From NCBI GenBank assembly GCA_964593905.1, contig CAZQLE010000035.1, positions 1 through 24,028 on the forward strand: DNA of 24,028 bases, in the 5' to 3' direction. Made by a program: the position numbers and the translations under genes. Below the pieces are notes generated by a model. It did not search any database. It saw only the letters and a program-made list of their open reading frames with translations, and was not told the origin of the DNA. How positions within the stretch are numbered: the first letter of the stretch is position 1; each line of letters opens with the position of its first letter. Of the stretch, positions 7,851-15,584 are shown one piece after another. The stretch is from CAZQLE01 sp964593905 (GTDB lineage: Bacteria > Chloroflexota > Anaerolineae > Anaerolineales > Anaerolineaceae).

Positions 7851-7864
7851 ACCGGGGTGAAGCA

Positions 7865-8623
7865 CTAAAGCGCTTGCACCAGTGCCGGCAGGATCTCTGC
7901 TGCATTTCCTTGCAATAATACATCGGCCGACGCATCCAGCGCGGTCGATGTTGCATTAATCAGCATCAACCGCGCGCCGTGCTGCAGGGCCAGTTGGGGG
8001 AGCAGATTGGCCGGTGAGACTTCGAGCGAGGAGCCCACCACCAGCACCAGATCGGCGGCCTGGCAATAAAACTCGGCCGCAGCCCACACGTCGCCGGGGA
8101 GCAGCTCTTCAAACAGGACGATATCGGGCTTGAGCACCCGTGCGCAGCGCGGGCAGCGCGGCAGGCCGTTGGGTTGGGTGAGCGCGGTTTTGAATTGGAG
8201 GGCCGGCAGGGTGGTGTGGCAATGGAGGCAGGTCATGGTTTCGAGTGAGCCGTGGATCTCGAGCACTTCTTTGGAGCCGGCGCGCTGGTGTAAACCATCA
8301 ATGTTCTGCGTGAGGACCGCCGATAGAAGGCGGCGCTGCTCCAGTTCGGCCAGGGCGGTGTGGGCCGGGTTGGGCCCGGCAGCCCAGATCTGATTTAACA
8401 GGGGGCGCAGCCAGTCGTAAAAACGGGCCGGGTTATCACGAAAGGTGGATAGCGACGCCGTCTGCATGGGGTCGAAACGGCTCCACAGCCCGCTGCCGGC
8501 CGAGCGAAAGTCGGGGATGCCCGACGGTGTAGAGATGCCCGCCCCGGTAAACGCCACGGCGCGCCGGCTGGCGGCCAACAGTTGGGCAGCCGCAGGAAGG
8601 GCGACAGACCAGGCGGGGCTCAT
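7865..8623 (-). CDS. cobB: Sir2 family NAD-dependent protein deacylase
   Basis: This 252-aa sirtuin removes acyl groups from lysine using NAD. Visible motifs are FTGAGIS (25-31), GIPDFRS (35-41), TQNIDGLHQRAG (105-116), and catalytic H124 in IHGS. A four-cysteine zinc site is formed by C132, C135, C157 and C160. KPDIVLFEE (165-173) and VVGSSLEV (195-202) follow. All catalytic positions are intact. Its ATG overlaps the stop of the upstream REC-CpaE gene in an ATGA arrangement, so the two are translationally coupled. Sirtuins usually sit with metabolic genes, so this pairing with a signalling protein is unusual. The symbol follows bacterial sirtuin usage; substrates are unknown. Confidence 0.92.
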   Translation of the reverse strand: MSPAWSVALPAAAQLLAASRRAVAFTGAGISTPSGIPDFRSAGSGLWSRFDPMQTASLSTFRDNPARFYDWLRPLLNQIWAAGPNPAHTALAELEQRRLLSAVLTQNIDGLHQRAGSKEVLEIHGSLETMTCLHCHTTLPALQFKTALTQPNGLPRCPRCARVLKPDIVLFEELLPGDVWAAAEFYCQAADLVLVVGSSLEVSPANLLPQLALQHGARLMLINATSTALDASADVLLQGNAAEILPALVQAL

Positions 8624-9789
8624 TTTTGAGCGCTGATTTTTTCGCTGAACAGGTCGGCCAACTGGGCGTATTGTCTTGCCAGCAGGCTTTCAGGCTGAAC
8701 CGTGGTGAGGGGCACATTGCGCATGGCGGCCTGATATGCCATTTCGGGGGCGGGGGGAATGAGCAGTGTCACCGGCATGCCCAGTTTTTCTTGCACCTGG
8801 GCGATGGAGAGTTGAATATCGGCGCGCACCCGGTTTTGGATGACCACTGAAAGATAGCGTGATTTGCCAAACCCGCGATCGTTTAGCTCTTCGATCAGGC
8901 GGCGGGTGCGTTCGACAATGCCGGGGAAAGGCTCGGTGACGACCAGAATTTCGGGGAAGAGTTCGAGCAGGGTGTCGAGATTATTTAAGGTGGGCACACC
9001 CAGATCGACCAGGGTGAGCGGGCTGAGGGTTAGCGCGTGCTGCAAGATGGCGGTCAACTGGGCGGTGCACGAAGCGAGCTCGACATCGTTCAGGTCATAG
9101 GAGGCCATCAACAGACGCGGGCCATAGGTGGTGCGGACGCACTCTGCTTCGACCAGTTTGGTGGTGATGGCATCGGGGTTGGAATTCAAGAGTTTGTTCA
9201 AGCCATCGGCGCCGGCAAAACCCAGGTCCATGGCCCAGGTGCCGTTGCCGGGGCGCAGCTCAATGGCGAGCGGGTCAATTTTTGCGCGCTGGGCCAGGCT
9301 GATAGCCAGATTCAACACCAGGGTGGAAACGCCCATCCCGCCGCGGGGTGCGACCACCCCCACCATATAACCGCGCGGGGCGGCCGGCTCGGCCGCCGGG
9401 GGTTGTGGGGTGCGGCCTTTGCCGCGGGCCAGCAATGATTTAACCCGGGCCAGCAGTTCGGCCGGATGAATGGGCTTGGTGAGATAATCATCGACCCCGG
9501 CCTCAAAACCGGCCACCCGGTCTTCAACCTGGCTGCGGGCGGTGAACATGAGAATGGGAATATGGGTGGTGAGCGGGTTCTGCCGCAACTTGCGGGTGAC
9601 CATATAGCCGTCAGTATCGGGCATCATCACATCCAGGAGGATTAGATCGGGCAATGCCTTGGCTGCATTGGCCAGACCCTGGATGCCGTTGTTGGCGGCT
9701 ACAATCTGATACCCCTGGCGCTGGAGCATTAGACCTACCAGGCGCACGGTCTCCAGATCGTCATCGATGATTAGAATTTTTTCGCTCAT
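8620..9789 (-). CDS. response regulator receiver fused to a CpaE-like ATPase-fold domain
   Basis: The protein has 389 aa. Residues 1-120 form a complete receiver domain: acidic pocket D9-D11, phospho-acceptor D53 in LLDVMMPDTDGY, T83 and K105 in YLTKP. After a Pro/Ala linker (about 127-139) comes a MinD/ParA-type domain as in CpaE pilus-assembly proteins. Its P-loop reads APRGGMGVST (147-156), with Arg and Val where active ParA/MinD proteins have Lys (KGGVGKT), so ATP hydrolysis is doubtful. CpaE proteins localise Flp/Tad pili, but no tad genes are in the window. Start: ATG 9789 gives the normal receiver beginning MSEKILIIDDD with GAGG just upstream; an in-frame ATG at 9798 would add three residues. 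A good promoter lies at 9827-9855. Confidence 0.88.
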   Translation of the reverse strand: MSEKILIIDDDLETVRLVGLMLQRQGYQIVAANNGIQGLANAAKALPDLILLDVMMPDTDGYMVTRKLRQNPLTTHIPILMFTARSQVEDRVAGFEAGVDDYLTKPIHPAELLARVKSLLARGKGRTPQPPAAEPAAPRGYMVGVVAPRGGMGVSTLVLNLAISLAQRAKIDPLAIELRPGNGTWAMDLGFAGADGLNKLLNSNPDAITTKLVEAECVRTTYGPRLLMASYDLNDVELASCTAQLTAILQHALTLSPLTLVDLGVPTLNNLDTLLELFPEILVVTEPFPGIVERTRRLIEELNDRGFGKSRYLSVVIQNRVRADIQLSIAQVQEKLGMPVTLLIPPAPEMAYQAAMRNVPLTTVQPESLLARQYAQLADLFSEKISAQK

Positions 9790-9826
9790 GGGCCTCATTT
9801 ATTTTGTACAAAAAATAATTCAATTT

Positions 9827-9855
9827 AGTCTAGCATAAAGGCCAGAGCGGTGCAA
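9827..9855 (-). promoter_or_regulatory. promoter of the REC-CpaE/sirtuin operon
   Basis: On the - strand TTGCAC (9850-9855) and TAGACT (9827-9832) are separated by 17 bases, with a TG extension before the -10 box. Transcription near 9820 leaves a leader of about 30 bases to the ATG at 9789. Confidence 0.65.
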
Positions 9856-9987
9856 GGATTGTAAAAATGACCTTGCAGGGATGCAAAGAATATCCGATTG
9901 GGGGATCTTTTGCAGATGACGGCGCGGGGAAAATGTTGTAGCATAAAGGACAAATGGAGACGACAGGCCAGTTGCGGGAATGAGACC

Positions 9988-10308
9988 ATGACACCTTTAA
10001 AATCTTGTTTGACGAAAGATGGAATGTGTGAATATTTTCTGGATGGGTTTGATGCCTGGGAAGATTTTGACCGGGTGTTGGACGAGTTGATTTTGCTGGG
10101 CGCCGGCGTGGCAGAGAAGACGGCTGACATTTATTCACGCTCTGCCGGGCTGGGCTATGAGCAGATGCGGTTTGCGCTTATTTTTCATGAAGATGTGGGG
10201 CTGTATGCATTGGTTCTGGAACCGCGCACCGATGCAGCAGCGCGGCAGCTGGGGGAATTGTTGGAACGGGCAATGAAGTCGGCCGCTTCACCTCACCCGA
10301 TACGCTGA
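9988..10308 (+). CDS. hypothetical protein whose 3' end is overwritten by Rhs core sequence
   Basis: I do not recognise this 106-aa acidic protein (MTPLKSCLTKDGMCEYF...). It is mostly alpha/beta with no membrane segment. A longer reading from 9898 is possible, but its first 30 residues look non-coding, and only a weak GA-rich site precedes ATG 9988. A nine-codon frame at 9954-9983 lies just upstream. The last residues (about AASPHPIR) are encoded by Rhs core DNA read out of frame, and the stop TGA at 10306 falls inside the core codons for LIP. The natural C terminus has thus been lost or replaced where the array was inserted. Function unknown. Confidence 0.55.
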   Translation: MTPLKSCLTKDGMCEYFLDGFDAWEDFDRVLDELILLGAGVAEKTADIYSRSAGLGYEQMRFALIFHEDVGLYALVLEPRTDAAARQLGELLERAMKSAASPHPIR

Positions 10309-10394
10309 TCCCTGAACCCGGCAGCCCGCTGGCCTGGGACCGGTATGCGTACGTCAAGAATAACCCGGTGCGGTTTAATGATCCGACAGGGCAT
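10281..10394 (+). repeat. Rhs core repeat, copy 1 (short form)
   Basis: It encodes GRFTSPDTLIPEPG through DPTGH, the last 38 residues of an Rhs core, and nothing of the YD-repeat shell upstream. Its left edge (GGCCGCTTCACCTC) is nearly the same as that of the copies at 11679 and 17787. The in-frame sequence upstream belongs to the preceding gene and meets a stop at 10188. Confidence 0.9.
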
Positions 10395-11006
10395 TATGAG
10401 GAGTGTGGGGTCAATCAAGGGGATTGTGAACAAGATACTAATGATTCTAATACTCAAAGTACACCTGTCATAAATAATCCTGGCACACCTAGTCACAACT
10501 CTTCAGTTTATACATTTGTTCCTCAACCAAAGCCAACCCCTATTACCGATATAATCAAACTTTTGCCCGGTTCATCTAAAGACTGGGCTATGGCTGGTAC
10601 GGTAACGGATGGAGTAGTTCTGTTTTTAGATCTTTGTGCAGATGGAGTAGTAGCCTATGCAACGATAGCTGGATTTGGATCAACCTTACCTGTTGTAGTA
10701 TCAGGCAATATTGAGGTGCCTGCTGTGTCAGGAATCGCCGCTTTTCTTGTTGCTGATATCTTCCTAGTAAAACCAATCTTAACACTTGGAAATTATGGCG
10801 CATCAGCAGCCACCGTTATGACATTTGTATCTGAGACGAAATCTGGCGAAACTATTATCGAGACGGGGCGAATTTCTACTGCGACAAAAAACAGCGCCAC
10901 CTTAACTCTCGTTGGATGGGTTGCCCCAGAAGCAATAAGCTCCACGTTCATTCAGAGTGCTAGTTTTGCAAATGATTTGGGTTGGATTTCGTTTCCATTT
11001 CATTAA
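10368..11006 (+). CDS. orphan Rhs toxin tip 1, hydrophobic, possibly membrane-active
   Basis: The Rhs frame runs from the core repeat at 10281 through DPTGH (ends 10394) into a 203-residue AT-rich tip. The only starts are inside the core, such as GTG 10368, so the gene is a 5'-truncated rhs end with no natural start or promoter. The tip opens with a polar, Asn/Thr/Pro-rich linker. It continues with long hydrophobic stretches (VVLFLDLCADGVVAYA; IAAFLVADIFLVKPI) and shows no nuclease motif. The following gene encodes a multi-pass membrane protein 17 bp away. Together this suggests a membrane-targeting or pore-forming toxin with membrane immunity, by inference only. I cannot name a family. Confidence 0.6.
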   Translation: MRFNDPTGHYEECGVNQGDCEQDTNDSNTQSTPVINNPGTPSHNSSVYTFVPQPKPTPITDIIKLLPGSSKDWAMAGTVTDGVVLFLDLCADGVVAYATIAGFGSTLPVVVSGNIEVPAVSGIAAFLVADIFLVKPILTLGNYGASAATVMTFVSETKSGETIIETGRISTATKNSATLTLVGWVAPEAISSTFIQSASFANDLGWISFPFH

Positions 11007-11023
11007 GAAAAGAGGATAATGTT

Positions 11024-11398
11024 ATGAGGATAATTTATTCGACTATTTTTCTATTCATTTTTCTCCTCGGTGCGTTGTTAGGGATTAAGGCATATCGCCT
11101 TTCAAAGGCGATTTATTGGGGGGCTGAACGGAGATTCCGTGCCGCGATTGTCGATTCTGCTCTATATGGTTTGTCATTGAGCCTTGCGATTTTTGGAGGA
11201 GTCTACTTCTTTACTTTAATCGCCGACAATACATTTCCCTTAGATATATCTTATTTATTAAAGAGCTTTGCGGTTTTCCTAATCCCCGGTTTCCTTGTGT
11301 TTTTTGGCTCACTTTTGCAGTATTTCGTATTTGGCCTATATCGAGACCGATTAATGGAATTCATTCTAAGGAAAAGGAAGGAAAAAAACTCAAAGTAA
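11024..11398 (+). CDS. multi-pass membrane protein, putative immunity to tip 1
   Basis: This is a 124-aa protein starting at ATG 11024, with AGAGGA eight bases upstream; the longer frame from 10982 overlaps the toxin and is less likely. It has about four membrane segments: IIYSTIFLFIFLLGALLG at the start, LYGLSLSLAIFGGVYFF in the middle and a long hydrophobic block (LLKSFAVFLIPGFLVFF...). A basic tail follows, RKRKEKNSK. No known family is recognised. Position directly behind a toxin tip, its own ribosome binding site and membrane nature make an immunity role likely, matching a toxin that acts on the membrane. Confidence 0.65.
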   Translation: MRIIYSTIFLFIFLLGALLGIKAYRLSKAIYWGAERRFRAAIVDSALYGLSLSLAIFGGVYFFTLIADNTFPLDISYLLKSFAVFLIPGFLVFFGSLLQYFVFGLYRDRLMEFILRKRKEKNSK

Positions 11399-11678
11399 TT
11401 CTCAAAAAACAGAAATACGAGCGAAGGGTTGGAAAACCACTTCTACTTGCCTTTCTGTTACTGTGAGTTTTCAGTTTGAGCGGCCTAAGCTTAAAGCCAA
11501 AACCTCTGCACCTTAAAAACACAATTAATCCAAAGCCTGCTTATTCGAAAGCGGGCTTTGAGCTGCCTATGTCTTTGTCCAACGCTTGCCACTTACTTGG
11601 CGGCCAGCTTACTACCAGGAGCTTGTAGGTCGTCGTACCCACGAAGTCTGCTGCACCTCATGGCCGATTCCCACTGCC
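11399..11678 (+). other. spacer between cassettes 1 and 2, with a terminator-like hairpin
   Basis: There is no convincing gene here. AAAGCCTGC at 11532-11540 pairs with GCGGGCTTT at 11551-11559 (9 bp, one G-U), but no U tract follows. From about 11600 the frame that enters core copy 2 is open (WRPAYYQELVGRR...), with TTG 11586 as the only start, and looks unlike Rhs. It may be a relic of another gene. Confidence 0.4.
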
Positions 11679-12500
11679 TTCACCTCGCCCGACACGCTGA
11701 TCCCCGAACCCGGCAGCCCGCTGGCCTGGGACCGCTACGCGTACGTCAAGAATAACGCATTGAAATACATAGATCCTGATGGACATAATCCATTTTTAAC
11801 TGGTTTGGTAGGACTCGCGGTTGGTGGTGCGGTTGGAGGGATTACCTATTTCAGTACTAACCTTTACACGTTTGACTCAAAAGAATATTGGACGGCAGTA
11901 GGGGCTGGTGCTGTGTCAGGTGCTCTTATAGGATCTGGTCTTGGTTTATTAACAGCAACGACTACTACTGCAGCACTGGCGACAAGTGCCTCTATGATGG
12001 TGGGTGCGGGTTCTGCTTCTGCAGTTACAGAAATTGACTATATGGTCGAGGATCAGGGGGATTTCGAAAGTGAGTCGTTCATTGAATCCGCTGCTATATC
12101 CGGTGTAGTCGGTGGGGTTAGTTCCATTTGTCCAATGACATCTCTTGGAGTTGCAGCCAAGGGTTTGACATATATTGGTGGTGCAGAAGTGCAATACGCT
12201 GTACAAACAGAAAGTTGGACGGTTAAGGGGGCACAACAAGCAGCTCTTTATGGAACAGTAGGGGCGCTATTTGATGTGGGCGTAAACAGCTTGTTAGATT
12301 CAACTTTTGTAACGAATGGCCCATTATCTAATTATTTTCCTCAAAGATCATCATCAGGATATTTAGTCTCAAATGATGTAATATCGACAGCTGCGATTGG
12401 TAGAGCACAAGCAGCAACTGCTGGAACTGCAGGCAATTTTATGTCTGGTTTTGGTGCAGCAGTAACAAATAGATATGTTCGCAGAAATATAATGGAGTAA
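11586..12500 (+). CDS. orphan Rhs toxin tip 2, Gly/Ala-rich
   Basis: The frame carries the short core (from 11679) and about 245 residues of tip, starting NPFLTGLVGLAVGG after DPDGH. The tip is very rich in Gly, Ala, Ser and Thr, with glycine-zipper-like hydrophobic runs (VGAGAVSGALIGSGLGLL; AAISGVVGGVSS). It ends with a polar 60-residue region, and no nuclease, ADP-ribosyl-transferase or protease motif is visible. TTG 11586 is a poor start, and the 30 residues before the core look non-native, so this is a 5'-truncated rhs remnant. With a membrane protein gene five bases downstream, a membrane-active toxin is the simplest inference. Alternatively the glycine-rich part is only a pre-toxin translocation segment and the last 60 residues are the toxin. 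Confidence 0.55.
   Translation: MPLTWRPAYYQELVGRRTHEVCCTSWPIPTAFTSPDTLIPEPGSPLAWDRYAYVKNNALKYIDPDGHNPFLTGLVGLAVGGAVGGITYFSTNLYTFDSKEYWTAVGAGAVSGALIGSGLGLLTATTTTAALATSASMMVGAGSASAVTEIDYMVEDQGDFESESFIESAAISGVVGGVSSICPMTSLGVAAKGLTYIGGAEVQYAVQTESWTVKGAQQAALYGTVGALFDVGVNSLLDSTFVTNGPLSNYFPQRSSSGYLVSNDVISTAAIGRAQAATAGTAGNFMSGFGAAVTNRYVRRNIME
11679..11756 (+). repeat. Rhs core repeat, copy 2 (hybrid right end)
   Basis: Encodes FTSPDTLIPEPGS through AYVKNN. Identity to the other copies stops at 11756. The expected PVRFNDPTGH is replaced by ALKYIDPDGH, written in AT-rich codons that belong to the tip. The recombination point is thus inside the core rather than at DPTGH. Confidence 0.88.
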
Positions 12501-12505
12501 ACGAG

Positions 12506-12829
12506 ATGATTAATGCTTTGATAATAGAAGGTGTGATCTTCTGGTCATTAACAACTATATTGAAGTTTTTTACTTTCACTTCGAACAAAAAGGATTTAGC
12601 CAGCAACGTTTTAAATGCAGTTAGCTTTCAGCTAAATGGTCGAAATCCAGAGTACGGCATTTCTCTCATGCAAATTGTTAGTATCTATTGGTTATTGGGT
12701 GGTTTTTTACTTCAGATTTTGGGAAATCCGGAATTTGCTGGATTGTTTGGGATTATTCAATTTATTGTAATCTATGTACTCCCGGTTTGGATAATTGCCT
12801 CATTAACAAAAAAGAGGAATCTAAGTTGA
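12506..12829 (+). CDS. small membrane protein, putative immunity to tip 2
   Basis: This 107-aa protein starts five bases after the tip 2 stop. GGAG at 12494-12497 lies inside the toxin's last codons, eight bases before ATG, so translation is probably coupled. Three membrane segments are visible: the N-terminal IEGVIFWSLTTILKFF, IVSIYWLLGGFLLQIL and IIQFIVIYVLPVWIIASL, followed by the basic tail TKKRNLS. No family is recognised. Immunity is inferred from position and topology. Confidence 0.62.
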   Translation: MINALIIEGVIFWSLTTILKFFTFTSNKKDLASNVLNAVSFQLNGRNPEYGISLMQIVSIYWLLGGFLLQILGNPEFAGLFGIIQFIVIYVLPVWIIASLTKKRNLS

Positions 12830-12885
12830 CGAAAACTTGACAAGCTACTAACGTACCCATCAGCCAGGTATGGCGGTATTATTAT

Positions 12886-13260
12886 TATGCGGGGACGGAA
12901 CGCATTGCGCTGCGTATTAAGACCGAAACCAGCAGCGTAGTGTATTACCTGATCGGCGACCACCTGGGTTCGACCAGCAGCACGGTGGATGCCGCCGGCA
13001 CGCTGGTGGCGCTGACGCGCTACAAACCCTTTGGCGAGCAGCGCTACACCTTTGGCGATCTGCTGACCGACTATAAGTATACCGGCCAGCGCGAAGACGA
13101 ATACGGGTTGTATGATTACAAAGCCCGGCACTACGACCCGCTGCTGGGCCGCTTCACCTCGCCCGACACGCTGATCCCCGAACCCGGCAGCCCGCTGGCC
13201 TGGGACCGCTACGCCTACGTCAAGAATAACCCGGTGCGGTTTAATGATCCGACGGGGCAT
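12886..13260 (+). repeat. Rhs core repeat, copy 3 (longest)
   Basis: It encodes YAGTERIALRIKTE, then YYLIGDHLGSTSSTVD, YGLYDYKARHYDP, GRFTSPDTLIPEP and DPTGH. This is the typical last 125 residues of an Rhs core. The frame is closed by a TGA just before 12840 and has no native start. Bases 12886-13181 are almost identical to 18985-19280. Confidence 0.93.
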
Positions 13261-13908
13261 GTAAATGAACCAGGCACAGGTGGGGGAGGAATCCCCGATG
13301 ACATATTAAAAAAAGCTCAGGCGAAAGCAGCCATAGAAGTTGGTAATACCTACTATGGAAAACGTGTGGAAGGAAATTATGTTGGTTGGGTCGGTTTGCC
13401 ATGGCGTGATCGCGCCATCCTGGAGCAAGGTGGTTATAACGAGGCGCTGTATAATGAATATGTCCTCCCTGCTCTTACAAAAGCTGATCCCTTGCATGAT
13501 CCTGCGGTGTGGATTGCGTTATCCCCGTTTATTCTCAGGTCAGGGGTATTAAGGCAAGCTGCCTTGTCAAGTTGTATTTCAAATCCTAGTTGTAGTAGTT
13601 TCTTCTTGAATATACAACCTTATGGAGAAATGCCATCTTTACCAGATTATCACCGACATCACATTATCGAAAAAAGATTTGCAGCAATATTGGGCATAGA
13701 TCCAAATACCATTCCTAGTGTTTATATTACACCTGATGAGCACCGTCTGGTTACAGCGGCTTGGAAAGCATTGATTGGTTATGATGGTCATAATACGGCT
13801 ATAACTACGGCCAATGCTACAATAGATGATATTTGGAAAGCAGCACAAGTAGTTTATGGTGGCAACCGCATTTTGTTAGAGGCTGCTCGTATTTTTCTTG
13901 GAAAATAG
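12940..13908 (+). CDS. orphan Rhs toxin tip 3, HH-type (HNH-like) nuclease candidate
   Basis: Core residues lead through DPTGH (13260) into a 215-residue tip. Its C-terminal part contains HRHHIIEKRF (13651-13680), then LGIDPNTIPSVYITPDEHR and a Trp-containing helix. A double His followed by a distal His/Asn set is the look of treble-clef HNH-type toxin nucleases, and this version resembles the HHII-type tips paired with double-CXXCG immunity proteins (SitA6/SitI6 in Myxococcus). That comparison is from memory. GTG 12940 is only the first in-frame start and lies inside the core; the gene is 5'-truncated. The immunity gene follows after three bases. An essentially identical copy is at 14781-15581. 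Confidence 0.7.
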   Translation: MYYLIGDHLGSTSSTVDAAGTLVALTRYKPFGEQRYTFGDLLTDYKYTGQREDEYGLYDYKARHYDPLLGRFTSPDTLIPEPGSPLAWDRYAYVKNNPVRFNDPTGHVNEPGTGGGGIPDDILKKAQAKAAIEVGNTYYGKRVEGNYVGWVGLPWRDRAILEQGGYNEALYNEYVLPALTKADPLHDPAVWIALSPFILRSGVLRQAALSSCISNPSCSSFFLNIQPYGEMPSLPDYHRHHIIEKRFAAILGIDPNTIPSVYITPDEHRLVTAAWKALIGYDGHNTAITTANATIDDIWKAAQVVYGGNRILLEAARIFLGK

Positions 13909-14753
13909 TTTATGAAAATCACCCATCAGATTAGCTTTAGGAAAACGATACAGCCAAAACTATTTGAGTTACTTAAGGATTCTGGCCATAGTTTCAATAG
14001 GTCGCCGCTTCCGAATGATGAACTTTGTAGTGTGTTAATTTCTGAAGATGATCCATCTTGGCAATTCTTTGATAAGTGGACGAACAGAGATGGTGTTTTT
14101 CATAGCTATGAAACCTATTTTTCAAATGATGAAATATTAGAAGCAGAATGGTTACGTGTGGTCAATGTTTTTGGATATCTATACCCTGAGCCTAGATCGA
14201 CTTGGGCAACTTCTCCTATAAATTATGGTAATTTTTGTGGCGGTTGTGGTAAATATGATTTGATCTCCCCCTTTCATATACGTCATGAACCCCGCTTTCG
14301 AGGAAACAGCTTTATGTCCTTTGAGTGGGTTGGAGGGATGTTGTTTACCAAACCTGATATTGTTAAAGTTCTTTTGGAAAACAACATTACTGGTTTTGAT
14401 GTATGGCCTGTAATTTTGCATAATTCTTCGAGTGAAGCTAATACCATTCAACAAATTTATACCAGGGTTTTCACTGAGTTTGGGCTGCTTGATCTGAATT
14501 TATTGAACTATGAAATTTGTCCTGTTTGTGGGGAGAAAAAATATTCTTATCATCGACGTGGAAAGATGGCCTATGAAAGAACGTCATTTTTACAAAATGT
14601 GGATATTCTTGTTGCAAAAGAATGGTTTGGGGCTGGCCATTTTGCATATCACGAGTTGTTTATTTCAAGAAGGTTAGCAAAGTTGGTCATTGAAAATGGT
14701 TGGAAGGGTTTATCTATGAAAGTCGTTGAACTAAGGTAATTTACACAATACTC
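13081..14753 (+). repeat. tandem duplication, unit A (1673 bp)
   Basis: This unit contains the right part of core 3, toxin tip 3 and its immunity gene. Unit B follows directly. Tip and immunity proteins are identical in the two units, and I saw no base difference between them by eye. The only differences are synonymous third positions in the left part of the core (for example GAC/GAT and CCC/CCT). Confidence 0.93.
13912..14739 (+). CDS. double-CXXCG protein, putative immunity to tip 3 (copy 1)
   Basis: This is a 275-aa soluble protein with two zinc-ribbon-like motifs: CGGCG near residue 110 and CPVCG near 203. Such paired CXXCG motifs define the Myxococcus paralogous family later named SitI6, immunity proteins to HH-type nuclease toxins. 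The toxin directly upstream fits that pairing. The start ATG 13912 is three bases after the toxin stop, and the ribosome binding site is weak (GGA), so coupling is likely. No signal peptide or membrane segment is present, so it would neutralise the toxin in the cytoplasm. The family call rests on motif and context, not on a search. Confidence 0.65.
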   Translation: MKITHQISFRKTIQPKLFELLKDSGHSFNRSPLPNDELCSVLISEDDPSWQFFDKWTNRDGVFHSYETYFSNDEILEAEWLRVVNVFGYLYPEPRSTWATSPINYGNFCGGCGKYDLISPFHIRHEPRFRGNSFMSFEWVGGMLFTKPDIVKVLLENNITGFDVWPVILHNSSSEANTIQQIYTRVFTEFGLLDLNLLNYEICPVCGEKKYSYHRRGKMAYERTSFLQNVDILVAKEWFGAGHFAYHELFISRRLAKLVIENGWKGLSMKVVELR

Positions 14754-14780
14754 ACCGGCCAGCGCGAAGATGAATACGGG

Positions 14781-15581
14781 TTGTATGATTACAAAGCCCG
14801 ACATTACGACCCGCTGCTGGGCCGCTTCACCTCGCCCGACACGCTGATCCCTGAACCCGGCAGCCCGCTGGCCTGGGACCGCTACGCCTACGTCAAGAAT
14901 AACCCGGTGCGGTTTAATGATCCGACGGGGCATGTAAATGAACCAGGCACAGGTGGGGGAGGAATCCCCGATGACATATTAAAAAAAGCTCAGGCGAAAG
15001 CAGCCATAGAAGTTGGTAATACCTACTATGGAAAACGTGTGGAAGGAAATTATGTTGGTTGGGTCGGTTTGCCATGGCGTGATCGCGCCATCCTGGAGCA
15101 AGGTGGTTATAACGAGGCGCTGTATAATGAATATGTCCTCCCTGCTCTTACAAAAGCTGATCCCTTGCATGATCCTGCGGTGTGGATTGCGTTATCCCCG
15201 TTTATTCTCAGGTCAGGGGTATTAAGGCAAGCTGCCTTGTCAAGTTGTATTTCAAATCCTAGTTGTAGTAGTTTCTTCTTGAATATACAACCTTATGGAG
15301 AAATGCCATCTTTACCAGATTATCACCGACATCACATTATCGAAAAAAGATTTGCAGCAATATTGGGCATAGATCCAAATACCATTCCTAGTGTTTATAT
15401 TACACCTGATGAGCACCGTCTGGTTACAGCGGCTTGGAAAGCATTGATTGGTTATGATGGTCATAATACGGCTATAACTACGGCCAATGCTACAATAGAT
15501 GATATTTGGAAAGCAGCACAAGTAGTTTATGGTGGCAACCGCATTTTGTTAGAGGCTGCTCGTATTTTTCTTGGAAAATAG
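14781..15581 (+). CDS. orphan Rhs toxin tip 3, second copy
   Basis: The protein is identical over the shared length to the tip at 12940-13908, including the HRHHIIEKRF segment (at 15324-15353). It carries a shorter core than copy 1: homology begins at 14754 with TGQREDEYG, and the only in-frame start is TTG 14781 inside YGLYDYK. No promoter or ribosome binding site precedes it. It directly follows the immunity gene of copy 1. The lack of any difference in the tip suggests the duplication is very recent or is kept uniform by gene conversion. Assembly error from a collapsed or expanded repeat is less likely, because the flanking core is a true hybrid of two sequences. Confidence 0.68.
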   Translation: MYDYKARHYDPLLGRFTSPDTLIPEPGSPLAWDRYAYVKNNPVRFNDPTGHVNEPGTGGGGIPDDILKKAQAKAAIEVGNTYYGKRVEGNYVGWVGLPWRDRAILEQGGYNEALYNEYVLPALTKADPLHDPAVWIALSPFILRSGVLRQAALSSCISNPSCSSFFLNIQPYGEMPSLPDYHRHHIIEKRFAAILGIDPNTIPSVYITPDEHRLVTAAWKALIGYDGHNTAITTANATIDDIWKAAQVVYGGNRILLEAARIFLGK

Positions 15582-15584
15582 TTT

